Of a stretch of DNA of 64,000 nucleotides, positions 30,560-40,600 are shown one piece after another (the stretch's first letter is position 1; each line of letters opens with the position of its first letter). Both the position numbers and the translations under genes were made by a program. The DNA is from a virus: IMG/VR virus record IMGVR_UViG_3300049215_000481, positions 1-64,000 of that record; one strand, 5' to 3'. The notes under the pieces are model-generated. The model had not been told where the DNA came from and did not search any database. It saw only the letters and a program-made list of their open reading frames with translations.

Positions 30560-31045
30560 ATGTCGAAAGAAATCATCTCCCAGGGCAATCCGTTCGCAGT
30601 CGAGTTCCGTGACCGCGAGTTCGGCAAGGGCGCTTCCAAGAGCGTCATCAACGCAGACGAGACGGGCCTCAAGCTCGGTGGCCGCACGGTCCTCGGCGAC
30701 CCGTCGGTCTCGGTCGGCGCTCTCACCGCCAACAAGGTGCAGGTCACGTTCCAGCTCAACGACTGCCTCGGCAACCCCCACCTCGCGGTGCGCCGCGTGT
30801 TCGTGTGGGTGAGCGCGACGCCGGGTGCGACCTCGGTCGGCACCTCGACGACCGGCCTGACGACCTCGGTCGACACGGGCGTGGCCATCACGGCGGTGTC
30901 GGGCAACCTGACGGTCGACTGTCTCACGGACGCGACCGGCAAGCTGGTCATCGGCCTGACGGATGCGGCCGGTGCGGAGACGCGCTACGTGAACTTCGCG
31001 GTCGACGACAAGATCTTCTCCAGCGCCGCGGTCGTCACCTCGTAA
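30560..31045 (+). CDS. Probable virion protein with Ig-like/strand-rich fold (161 aa)
   Basis: ATG at 30560 with AAAGAAAGGA upstream and a ~50-base leader. Thr/Ser/Val-rich alternating strands (VTFQLNDCLGNPHLAVRRVF, TTSVDTGVAITAVSG) and a C-terminal adhesin-like repeat (ATGKLVIGLTDAAGAETRYV) suggest an Ig-like decoration or tail protein. It has its own terminator, so it may be strongly expressed. Identity not established. Confidence 0.65.
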   Translation: MSKEIISQGNPFAVEFRDREFGKGASKSVINADETGLKLGGRTVLGDPSVSVGALTANKVQVTFQLNDCLGNPHLAVRRVFVWVSATPGATSVGTSTTGLTTSVDTGVAITAVSGNLTVDCLTDATGKLVIGLTDAAGAETRYVNFAVDDKIFSSAAVVTS

Positions 31046-31077
31046 TTTCCTCTCTCGCTTAGCTTAGCTGATTGGCT

Positions 31078-31112
31078 GACGCCCCGGCACCGAGAGGTGA
31101 CCGGGGCGTTTG
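31078..31112 (+). terminator. Strong hairpin terminator, convergent
   Basis: ACGCCCCGG and CCGGGGCGT pair, with an inner CACC/GGTG stem and a GAGA tetraloop, then TTTGCGTTT. It follows the 30560 gene and lies just beyond the stop of the convergent minus gene. Confidence 0.65.
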
Positions 31113-31116
31113 CGTT

Positions 31117-31425
31117 TCAGGACGTCCTCAGCTTCGACATCAATTTGAGCGCTGCAGCGGCGCCGTCCTTGGCGCGCACCTTCTTGATTCGCTCGCGCTC
31201 CGCGCCTTTGAAAGAGTGCAGGCGGCCGATGTACTTCCCGTGAAGTGAGGCCGCCGCACTCGGCGCGTTTTTCTTCTTCATCGGCACCTTCTTTGACGCC
31301 GCCGGTCCGTTGATGAGCGCCTCCAGCGCGTTCCGTGCACTTTGTCTCGATTCGACCTCCATGAGAGCGCCGAGGTCACCCACGAACTTCTCCACTAGGT
31401 CTCTGAGTTGCTTTGAGGTCTCCAT
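31117..31425 (-). CDS. Basic Ala/Lys-rich protein (102 aa)
   Basis: ATG at 31425. Helical N-terminal half (LRDLVEKFVGDLGALMEVE), a Lys/Pro/Ala linker (KKVPMKKKNAPSAAA) and a basic C-terminal helix suggest DNA binding. Isolated minus-strand gene within the late block, divergent from the 31472 baseplate gene. Confidence 0.6.
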   Translation of the reverse strand: METSKQLRDLVEKFVGDLGALMEVESRQSARNALEALINGPAASKKVPMKKKNAPSAAASLHGKYIGRLHSFKGAERERIKKVRAKDGAAAALKLMSKLRTS

Positions 31426-31456
31426 GTGGCGGAGCGTACCTTAGCTCCCAACGGCC

Positions 31457-31465
31457 CGCAATCTT
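31457..31465 (+). promoter_or_regulatory. CGCAATCTT late-type element
   Basis: 6 bases after its end (8 after the CGCAATC core) is the ATG at 31472; no Shine-Dalgarno. Confidence 0.6.
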
Positions 31466-31471
31466 GAGCAC

Positions 31472-33997
31472 ATGGCGACCCAAGTGCCGGGCCCTGTGAC
31501 CCCGGGTGCGTTGTTCGATCTGGCCCGCGCGAATGAACTCGCGCCTGGGCAGGAGACGGACAAGACCTGGTACCGCGAGCCCACCATCGCGGGTGCCAAG
31601 TGGAACCAGCTCTTCCCGTACCAGCTCATCGTCGTCGATCGCCAGGCCGACGGCACGTACGTGCGGCGCCGCGAGAAGGGCTGGACCTACACACTGCCGA
31701 TGTCGCCCGAGTCGCTCTCGATCGAGATGCCGTTCGCGATCACGACGTCGGTCACGATGGGCGGCTACGTCGAGCACCACAACGGCACGCCCATCCGCAT
31801 GCTGCAGCTCTCGGGCACCTTCGGCGTGTTCTTCGGCCGCGGTGAGGCCAAGGTGCCCCCGCAGTTGACGTTCGCCGAGTCCATCCTGGGCGGCACCATC
31901 TCCGCCTTCCAGAGCACTCTGCAGGCCGCGCGAGACATCCCAAGCGCGTACACGGGCAAGGAGTACAACACCAACTCCGCCGACGCGAACTCGTTCGACT
32001 CGGGCCAGGCCAACGAGAAGGCCACCGGCTACTTCCAGGCTCGCCTGCTGCAGGCGTTCTTCGACTCCTACGCCGAGTTCAAGAAGACGAAGGCCGGGCG
32101 CAACTCGCGCCTGGCATTCGCCATCTGGAAGCAGGAGGCCGTCTACCTCGTGCAGCCCATCGACTACCGGGCCACGCAGTCGGCTGACAGTCCGCTGGAG
32201 TACCGCTACTCGCTCACCCTGAAGGCGACCAAGCGCGTGAAGCTCACCCAGGGCGCGATGGACATCGCCGTCCCGTACGTGCCCGTGCAGCGCGACCCGG
32301 GCAAGCTGGCCAAGCTCCTCGCGACGGTCACGCAGGCTCGGCAGGTCCTCCAGAACGCCCGCAAGACGATCATCGCCATCGGCGGCGACGTCGAGCACTC
32401 GCTATTCGAGCCGATGCGCGAGCTGTCCATGTTCGCCAAGGACGCGCTGGCGGTCCCGCTCTCGATCGCGGACCTCGGCGACAGCCTCGTCCAGTCGACG
32501 CGCACCGCAGTGATGGACCTGGCCCAGACTCGCAACGACATCACCCACTTCCCGCAGAACATCCGCGGCGCCTACGGGTCGTACACGAAGGACCTCAAGG
32601 ACTCGTACGAGTCCATCCGCCAGTTCAACGCAGAGCGGAGTGACGACGACGGCAGGGACGACCCGACCCGCAGTGCGGACGCGGCGACGAGCAGCCGCAA
32701 CGCTCACCCGGCCAACAACCCGTTCCTGAACCCGTCTGACAACTTCTCGTTCTTCTCGACCATCAGCGTGGGTGACCTGCACCTGCCTCCCGCGACGATG
32801 ACGAAGATCGCGGCTGAGCGCGAGCGGGTCCGCAACCTGACCAGGGCCGACTTCGAGGCGCGCCGCAACGCCATCAGCGCCGTCACGGCGAACTTCGCCA
32901 ACGCCATCGGCCTCGGCTCCTCGACGTACAACGCCACGTACAACATCACGGCGCCGACCAACCAGGCTGTCACGCGCGCAACCGACGAGGACTTCGAGGC
33001 GCTCTTCGCGCTCAACGCCCTCATCATGGAGATGAACCGCCTCGTGGTCACGACTGACCGCGAGCCGCGCGCCCTCATCGACGCCATCGCGTCCGTCGCC
33101 GGCATGGCCTCTCGCTCGGGCATCGCCTTCCAGATGCCGCGCTCGAAGTACGCCGTGCCCTTCCCGTACGGCAGCACGCTGGAGATGCTCTCCACCCTGT
33201 ACCTGGGCACCCCGGACCGCTGGCACGAGATCGCGGCCCTCAACGGGCTTCAGGCTCCTTACGTCGACGAGCAGGGCTTCGAGCTGCCGCTGCTGACCAC
33301 CGGCGCCGGCAACACGCTCCTCGTCGAGGACGCGTCTCAGCTCTTCGTCGGTCAGCCCGTGTGGGTCGAGTCGATCGGGAAGCTCCGCAGTAAGCGCCGC
33401 GTGACGAAGATCGACCACCTGTCGGCCGACCAACACCTCATCACGGTCGACGGCCCCGCCGACCTCGACGGCTACTCGCCGCAGTCGTTGGCGAAGCTGA
33501 TCGCGTTCCTCCCGAACACGGTCAACTCCCAGATGCTCATCTACATCCCGAGCAGCATCGAGCCGAAGGACGGCGACTTCCAGACGAAGTCCATCCCGGG
33601 CGTCGACGAGTTCGACCGTCTCATCGCAGTGGGCGGCGTGGACCTCCTGCTCGACCAGAAGAACGACCTCATCATCACTCCGGACGGCGACGCGCGCTGG
33701 GCGGTCGGCCTCACGAACATCATCCAGAAGGTGCGCCTCGCACTCTCAGTGCGCCAGGGGACGCTCAACCGTCACCCGGAGTACGGCCTTCCGCTCGTCG
33801 TGGGCCAGAGTATCGCCGACACGGACGCGGTCGACATCGCGAAGGCGGTGCAGAGCATGGTCGCCGGTGACCCGACCTTCACCGGCGTGAGGGGCGCGAC
33901 GGTCAACATCACAGGTCCGGTGGCGCGTCTCGCGTTCGGCGTCGAGGTGTCCGGCGTCTCACAAGTCATCCCGGTGTCCATCGACGTGAAGCAGTAG
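31472..33997 (+). CDS. Baseplate protein with LysM-like and gp25-like regions (841 aa)
   Basis: The N-terminal ~270 residues resemble phage baseplate hub/wedge proteins (WTYTLPMSPESLSIEMPFAI, GGYVEHHNGTPIRMLQLSGT). A helical middle follows, then a LysM-like segment near 564-603 (YGSTLEMLSTLYLGTPDRWH) and a C-terminal gp25/W-like domain from ~745 (VRLALSVRQGTLNRHPEYGL). Such fusions occur in contractile-tailed phages. Leaderless-type start after CGCAATCTT. It precedes the baseplate-J-like gene, interrupted by an HNH gene. Confidence 0.8.
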   Translation: MATQVPGPVTPGALFDLARANELAPGQETDKTWYREPTIAGAKWNQLFPYQLIVVDRQADGTYVRRREKGWTYTLPMSPESLSIEMPFAITTSVTMGGYVEHHNGTPIRMLQLSGTFGVFFGRGEAKVPPQLTFAESILGGTISAFQSTLQAARDIPSAYTGKEYNTNSADANSFDSGQANEKATGYFQARLLQAFFDSYAEFKKTKAGRNSRLAFAIWKQEAVYLVQPIDYRATQSADSPLEYRYSLTLKATKRVKLTQGAMDIAVPYVPVQRDPGKLAKLLATVTQARQVLQNARKTIIAIGGDVEHSLFEPMRELSMFAKDALAVPLSIADLGDSLVQSTRTAVMDLAQTRNDITHFPQNIRGAYGSYTKDLKDSYESIRQFNAERSDDDGRDDPTRSADAATSSRNAHPANNPFLNPSDNFSFFSTISVGDLHLPPATMTKIAAERERVRNLTRADFEARRNAISAVTANFANAIGLGSSTYNATYNITAPTNQAVTRATDEDFEALFALNALIMEMNRLVVTTDREPRALIDAIASVAGMASRSGIAFQMPRSKYAVPFPYGSTLEMLSTLYLGTPDRWHEIAALNGLQAPYVDEQGFELPLLTTGAGNTLLVEDASQLFVGQPVWVESIGKLRSKRRVTKIDHLSADQHLITVDGPADLDGYSPQSLAKLIAFLPNTVNSQMLIYIPSSIEPKDGDFQTKSIPGVDEFDRLIAVGGVDLLLDQKNDLIITPDGDARWAVGLTNIIQKVRLALSVRQGTLNRHPEYGLPLVVGQSIADTDAVDIAKAVQSMVAGDPTFTGVRGATVNITGPVARLAFGVEVSGVSQVIPVSIDVKQ

Positions 33998-34037
33998 TAG
34001 AGCTTCTAAGACCCCCGCGGAATCACATTCTTCGCGT

Positions 34038-34046
34038 CACAATCTT
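34038..34046 (+). promoter_or_regulatory. Late-type element before the HNH gene
   Basis: CACAATCTT; the GTG at 34053 is 8 bases after the core. Confidence 0.5.
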
Positions 34047-34052
34047 TATCGT

Positions 34053-34652
34053 GTGCCGCCTAGTAAGTTCGGTTGGAAGTTCAAGGATCTGTCTGGCCAG
34101 CAGTTCGGCCGCCTAACAGTCCTCGCAGAGTGCGGAAGAGACGCTCACGGCAATGTGCGCTGGAAGTGTCACTGCTCGTGCGGCGAGATCAAGGTCATCT
34201 CAGGCGCCAGCCTGAGGCGCGGTCTGACCCGCTCTTGTGGTTGTTTCATCGGAGACTCGCATCGTGAGCGTGCCCAGCTCAAGCACGAAGAGAGCGGAGG
34301 CAGGACTGGGGCGTTCAGACTGCTCGTAAATCAGTACAGGTCTGACGCACGAGATCGCGGACACGCCTGGGAGCTTTCCGACGATCTGGTCGCATCCCTT
34401 ACCTCGGGATGTTGTCGATACTGCGGGAAACCGCCGTCGCAGACTATCAAGTCGCGCAAGCGTCTCTACATCTACAACGGCATCGATCGGGTAGACAACC
34501 GCGTTGGTTACGTACCTGGGAACGTGGTTCCGTGTTGTGGACCATGCAACCGAATGAAGCGAGACATGAGCGCGGACGAGTTCTTCTCGCTGGTATCCGC
34601 CATCTACGAGCATTCGGCCCGGCCGCAATCTTTGGCCATGAACCATGGCTGA
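34053..34652 (+). CDS. HNH homing endonuclease with N-terminal zinc module (199 aa)
   Basis: GTG start at 34053, leaderless-type. Residues 10-70 are the LSGQQFGRLTVLAEC, WKCHCSCGEI, RRGLTRSCGC zinc module. Residues ~120-170 hold the HNH core (CRYCGK, YNGIDRVDNRVGY, CCGPCNRMK). Less GC-rich than its neighbours, consistent with recent insertion between two baseplate genes. Its last codons contain the CGCAATCTT element of the downstream gene. Confidence 0.85.
   Translation: MPPSKFGWKFKDLSGQQFGRLTVLAECGRDAHGNVRWKCHCSCGEIKVISGASLRRGLTRSCGCFIGDSHRERAQLKHEESGGRTGAFRLLVNQYRSDARDRGHAWELSDDLVASLTSGCCRYCGKPPSQTIKSRKRLYIYNGIDRVDNRVGYVPGNVVPCCGPCNRMKRDMSADEFFSLVSAIYEHSARPQSLAMNHG
34624..34632 (+). promoter_or_regulatory. 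CGCAATCTT late-type element inside the HNH 3' end
   Basis: 5 bases before an ATG at 34638 (a 4-codon frame) and 12 before the baseplate-J ATG at 34645. Confidence 0.5.
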
Positions 34653-37600
34653 CACTCCTACGCCGCGCAGTTACCAGCAGGCCCTCGGTGACCTGATCGA
34701 CGCCTTTCTATCGAGGCAGGGACTGAAAAAGCTGCGGGTCGGATCTCCGCTGCTTTCCATCATGGAGGCTGCAGCCCAGAGCGACATGCGTTCGAGCCAG
34801 GACACCTTCGGGCTCCTGAACGCCGTCTCGCTCGACAAGGCCACCGGCCTCGCGCTGGAGCGCATCGGCAACGACGAGAACGTGCCGAAGTACCAGCAGA
34901 GCGCGACGACCGGCACCGTCGACATCTCGGACGCGTCATTCACGAAGAGGGCGACGAAGCTCTTCCAGGGCTCCCCTGCCCCCATCGCGGGCTCGATGAC
35001 CATCGACGTCGTCGACGCCGGCCTGTGGCCCAGCAGCGGCCAGCTCTACATCGGCCGCGGCACGCCCAACTACGAAGGGCCCATCTCGTACACCTCGAAG
35101 GTGAACGCCGGCACGCACTACACCATCACGCTCGCGGCTGGCACGGCCCGGTTCCACAACACGTCCGAGTCCGTGATCCTCGCCCAGGGCGGCAACCGTC
35201 AGATCGGCCAGGGCGTCATCGTCAAGACGCCGCAGGCGAACACGTCGGACGCCGTCGAGTTCACGATCGTCACGCAGCGGACCATCCCCGACGGCGAGAC
35301 CCTCGTCTCGGGCGTCGAGGTCCGCGCGCTGAAGCCCGGCAACATCGGCAACGTCCCGGCGGGCGCCATCAAGGAGTGGTCGGCTGAGCCGTTCGCGGGC
35401 GCGACGGTCACGAACCCCGGCCCCTTCAGCAACGGCCGCGAGACGGAGACGGACGACGACTACCGCGAGCGCATCAAGAACGTGCGGCGCTCTCGCGCGC
35501 TCGGCACGTCGCTCGCCATCACCAACGCAGTCGACGGCATCACGGCCCCAGACGAGAACAAGCGCGTCAGCTCCGCATCGCTCGTGCCGCGGCTGAACCT
35601 CGCCTCCACGCTCTACATCGACGACGGCACCGGCTACGAAGAGAAGCAGGCTGGCGTCGCCATCGAGACCCTGGCGGACTCGGCGGTCGGCGGCGAGCTG
35701 TACTTCGAGACGAAGCAGCGCCCGGTCGCGCGCGCCTTCGCGGTCACGCAGAACTCGGCTCCGTACACCCTGACGCCGGGCGCCCAGCTCGCGGTGAAGG
35801 TCGGCGGACGGACGTTCATGCACACCTTCAACGTGGTCGACTTCGTGTCGATCGCGAACGCGTCGGCCTACGAAGTCGTGGCGTCGATCAACGGCAACCC
35901 CACGATCGGCTTCCGCGCCCGCACGGCCGAGTCGGGCACCAAGGTCGCCCTGTTCGCTGACGTCGACGCGAACGAGGACGTCGAGGTCGTCGCGGCTGCG
36001 TTCAACGACTCGAACCCGGCTCTCGGCTTCCCGCCGGGCATCAACTACACGATGCAGCTCTACCGCAACGACCGCCTCCTGACCAAGGACGGCGTGATCG
36101 CGGCGTTCGTCGGCGAGAACGTCTCGCAGTGGGACTCGGTGAGCGGCTCGCAGACCCTGGTGGTCGCGGTCGACAACACCCCCGCGCAGACGTACGCGTT
36201 CGTCGACCAGGACTTCGTGGACGCCCGCACGGGCTACTCGACGGTCGCGCGCAACACGATTGCCGCATGGTGTGCGGTGATTGAGGCCAAGATTCCCGGC
36301 ATCACGGCGACCGAGGACGCGGGCCGCATCGTGCTCACCTCCACCGCTGGTCCGGCGGCGAAGGCTGCTGTCGAGGTCCTCGGCGGTACCCTGGTCAGCC
36401 ACAAGTTCTTCAGTACGGGCAAGGTCGTGGGCAAGGCTCGCGACTACACGCTCGACCGCAACAACGCGCAGATCCGTCTGGAGCAGCCGCTGCTGGCCGG
36501 CGACAAGCTCACGATCGGCTCACAGTACACCCGCGCGTTCATCGAGTCGGACGTCATCCCTCCGACCTCGATCGGCGGCGTGGCCCGTTTCTGGTTCGTG
36601 ATCGACGGCGACGCCGAGGTGGTGCCCACGGGCGTCACGGGCGGCACGACTCTCGCCATCGCCCCCACGGCGGCCCACCCGAGCGGCAACGTCGTCACGC
36701 TGACGGCGAGCGCCGGCACCCCGTTCGTGAACGCCCGAGCGGGCGACTGGCTCATTACCTGGGACCCGGCCCTCGACGCCTCCATCCAGGGTGCCTTCCG
36801 CATCGCGGAGGCTGCGCCCACCTACCTGCGCATCGAGCGCCGAGCCGGCACCGCCGTCCGCGTCGGTCACCGCGCCGCCGCCCTCCAGGCGTCCGGCGCC
36901 TCCATGTGCAAGGTCCTGATCTGCGGCGGCAGCTACCGCGTCAGCGACATCTACGGCGTCAACTACGGCACGCCCACGGCTGAGCTGTACGACCCGAACA
37001 CGAAGACGTCGACGCCCGTGGCGCCGATGAACTTCGCGCGCACGTTCCACTCGGCGACGCTGGTCCCGAGCGGCAAGGTGGTCGTGGCGGGCGGCTTCGA
37101 CGGCAACGGCAAGCCGGTCAAGGCCATCGAGATCTTCGACCCGGTCGCGGGCACGTGGACCCTCTCGGCGGTCCAGCTCACCACCGGCGTCGGTCACCAC
37201 ACGGCAACCTTGATGGCCGACGGCCGCATCGTGTTCGCTGGCGGCAACGCCGGCACCGGCGGCGCGGTCGACGCGCTCCAGGTGTACGACCCGGTCGCCG
37301 ACACCATCACGGTCGCAGCTCACCTCGTGCACCCGCGTGCGAAGCACAAGGCGGTGCTGATGCCGAACAACGACATCCTGATCGCGGGCGGTTACGACGC
37401 GAGCTTCACGGACCAGGCGACGGTCGAGGTGTTCTCGCACACGACCCTGCTGACGACGGCCGGCATCCACAACATGAACCGCGCGCGCTCGGGCTTCGGC
37501 CTCGCCGTGGTCGGCACGTCGCCCACCAAGGTGATGGCGGTCGGCAACAGGAAGGGCGCGGCTGGCAACAACACCTACGAGCTGTACGACATCGCGGCCA

Positions 37601-40600
37601 CCACGTGGGGCGCCGAGACGCCTTTCCCGGCGGGCGGCCAGACGTTCGAAGAGAACGACGCCATCACCCTGACGAACGGTCACGTCGTCGGCGTGCACGG
37701 CTACGACGGCGGCGTCTGCGTCGGCTTCACGTACAACGGCACGACGTTCACCGAGACCTTCCCGGACCCGACGCTCGACGTGAACGTCAAGTGGGCCGGT
37801 CAGTACGTCGAGATCAAGAACGGCAGCGGGACCATCAAGAACATCGTGGGCGCGTTCGGCGGCGCCTGCGAGCTGTCGCCCGGCTGGGGCTTCCTGCCCA
37901 CGGCGAGCATCGAGCAGTACGACGAGGTCGGCGCGACGTGGACGGTTCCCGACCCGGCGACGACCACGGGCGTCACGCTCGCGAACCAGGGTCTCGCCAT
38001 CGTCCGCACGAGCGGCATCGTGCGCGAGGTCGACCTGCCCATCGGCACCAACTACACCGCGTCCACGGTCGCGGCGGCACTGAACACGGGCCTGGTCGGC
38101 GCGGTCGCGTCCGTCTACAAGACGAACCAGCTCCGCATCTCGACTGCCACGTTCGCGAAGGGCGGCGACATCGCCCTCGTCGCCCAGAACCAGCTCGCAC
38201 CGAGCTTCCAGCTCGACACGGGCTCGGCGGTCTCGAACCTGACGGGCCACATGGCAGCCATCGAGTCGGGCAACAGCGACCTCGGCACCCCGTCCTTCGA
38301 CGAAACGCGCATCTTCGGCACGACCAAGACGGGCGCGAACGCGGAGTCGGTCCTCGTCGGCACCGGCAACACGTACGTCAACTACGGCCTGGTCGGCCTG
38401 AAGAGCTGGTGGGGCGGCGCCGACGGCGACAGCTCCTTCGACGGCGCGGCGTACTTCTACCCGCGCGAGGGCAACAACTTCGGTTTCCGGACGCGCCTGA
38501 AGACGGCGCAGTCCTACGGTACTGCCGCGAGGCTGGACGTTCGAACCAGCAGCATCGAGCCATGGTCCCCGCTGGATCGCGCCTACCTCGCGGCTCCTTT
38601 TGCCATCGGTCCGAACGACGACCTCACGGTCCTCGTCGACAACGACACGAACAAGCGCTTCACCGTCAAGATGTGGCGGAAGCTGCAGACGGTCGGTGGG
38701 ACGTACGCGGCGACGAACACCTTCCGCGACGCGGACGGTGGCGGCGCATCGCTCGCGGCGACGTTCGGCCTCGGCTACAGCTTCAACGACTTCGCGGTCT
38801 ACATGAAGGCGCGCGCTGTGGCCTACTCGGACCCGACACAGCAGATGCTGTTCCGCTACTTCCGCTTCGGTGCGGAGGGTGAGGCGGCCCGCGTCCGCAT
38901 CGGCAACCCGCTGGGTCCGACGGCCCAGGTGTCGGTCGGCGTCGACCTCGTCAGCGACGAGAACAACGAGAACATCACGATCCGCCTGGCCTCCGGCGCA
39001 CTCCGTTCGCCGACGCTTAACAGCACCACCCAGGTCGGGCAGGCGTGCTACGGACACTCGGCCGGCGACGTGGCGAAGTTCGTCTACGTCCTCAACCTCC
39101 CCATCTCCTCGGCCTCGCGCACGACGAACGTCGACACGCTCACGCTGACCCTGCCGCCGTCCATCACGGACCACGGCCTGAACGTCAACGACGTCGTGTG
39201 GGTGAACTCGACGAACATCAACTTCGCCTCGGGCCTGAAGACGATCACGGCGCGCACGTCGACGACCATCTCCTACGCTGAGACGGCGGCCGACCAGGGC
39301 GCGACGGCCAACATCGGCACGGTGTCTAAAGACGCGGCGGCCGAGGCAACGTTCAACGGGTCCTCGACGGTGGCTGGCGACTTCCTCCGCATCAACGACC
39401 CGGGCGTTCTGGGCGGCAACGCGACGATGCGCATCGCCGCGGTGACGAACAGCTACGCCCAGACGACCTCGGGCGACCAGATCGACGGGCACGGCGTCGC
39501 CAGCGGCACCACGCTCTCGTGGACGCCTCTCGTCTCGGCGTCTGCCTTCCAGGTGTTCTCGAACCCCGCCCAGACCGCCACGCAGGTAGCCGCGAAGGTG
39601 AACTCGCTGGCGAGCGGCTCGACGTCGAAGTGCCCGATCACGGTCACGCTGCTCGGCAGCGGCGCTGGCACGATCGACCGTTCGACGCCCGACTTCCTGG
39701 ACGACAACGTCGCGTGGTACCAGCTCGCGGACGGCATCAACTGGGTCCAGACGACGACGTCACCGGGCTCGAACGTCGGTGACTACACCCTGCTCTTCAA
39801 GCGTCCCACGACCGGCTCGCTCGCCACGGGTGCCGACTGGGCGAACGAGGAGGTCCGCATCGCTCCCTCGACGACCGCCAACGTCGTCGCGTGGCTCAAC
39901 ACGCCCACGGTGACGGGTCTCTTCACGGTCTGCTCCATCCAGGCGTCGCAGGACGGTGAGAAGGTCCAGATCAGCTCGAAGACCCCGGGCTCGGTCGGCG
40001 CAGTGCAGGTTCAGGGCGGCTCGGCCAACGCCGCGACGACCGTGGTGGTGGGCAGCCCCGTCTCGGTCGGCAACAAGACCGTCTCGACGGTGGCGCGCGC
40101 CTTCTTCGACAGCTTCACCGGCGGGTCGTGGTGCCGCATCGACAACGAGAACACCGTGCCTCGCGCCCTGCTCTTCGGTACGGGCGTGACCCTACTCTCC
40201 CTGAGCGCTGACGGCACGGCCGTGTTCGACACGAGCGTCGCCAACCTCACCTACAGCCCCACGCAGTTGAAGGTCCAGGTCGAGAAGACGGGCAACTACG
40301 TCGCCATCTCCGACATGGGCATGAACGGCCTGGTCTTCTGGAACAGCGTGGAGCCGGGCAGCGTCGTGCGCCTCAGCCCGTCCACGGCACCGACGGCCAA
40401 CATGCCGCAGATGTCGAGCGCCAACCAAGGCCTGTTCCGCGTCCTGCGGGTCGGCCAGTCGTTCGTCGGCTCGGGCGGCACGCTGTACATCGAGAACCCC
40501 AACGCGATCCCCGAGCGCTCGGAGTGCACCCTCACGATCTTCTCCCCGGACTCGGTGATGCCGGGCGACAAGTTCGTGGTCGCCACCTCCGTGATGGGCG

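Noticed and set aside
32398-32406. TCGCTATTC inside the 841-aa baseplate gene
   Set aside because: Internal to a long coding region, no start codon at the right distance; treated as chance.
36520-39492. A 990-codon minus-strand open frame
   Set aside because: Antisense to the baseplate J-like gene, dominated by Arg, Val and Asp; no start signal.
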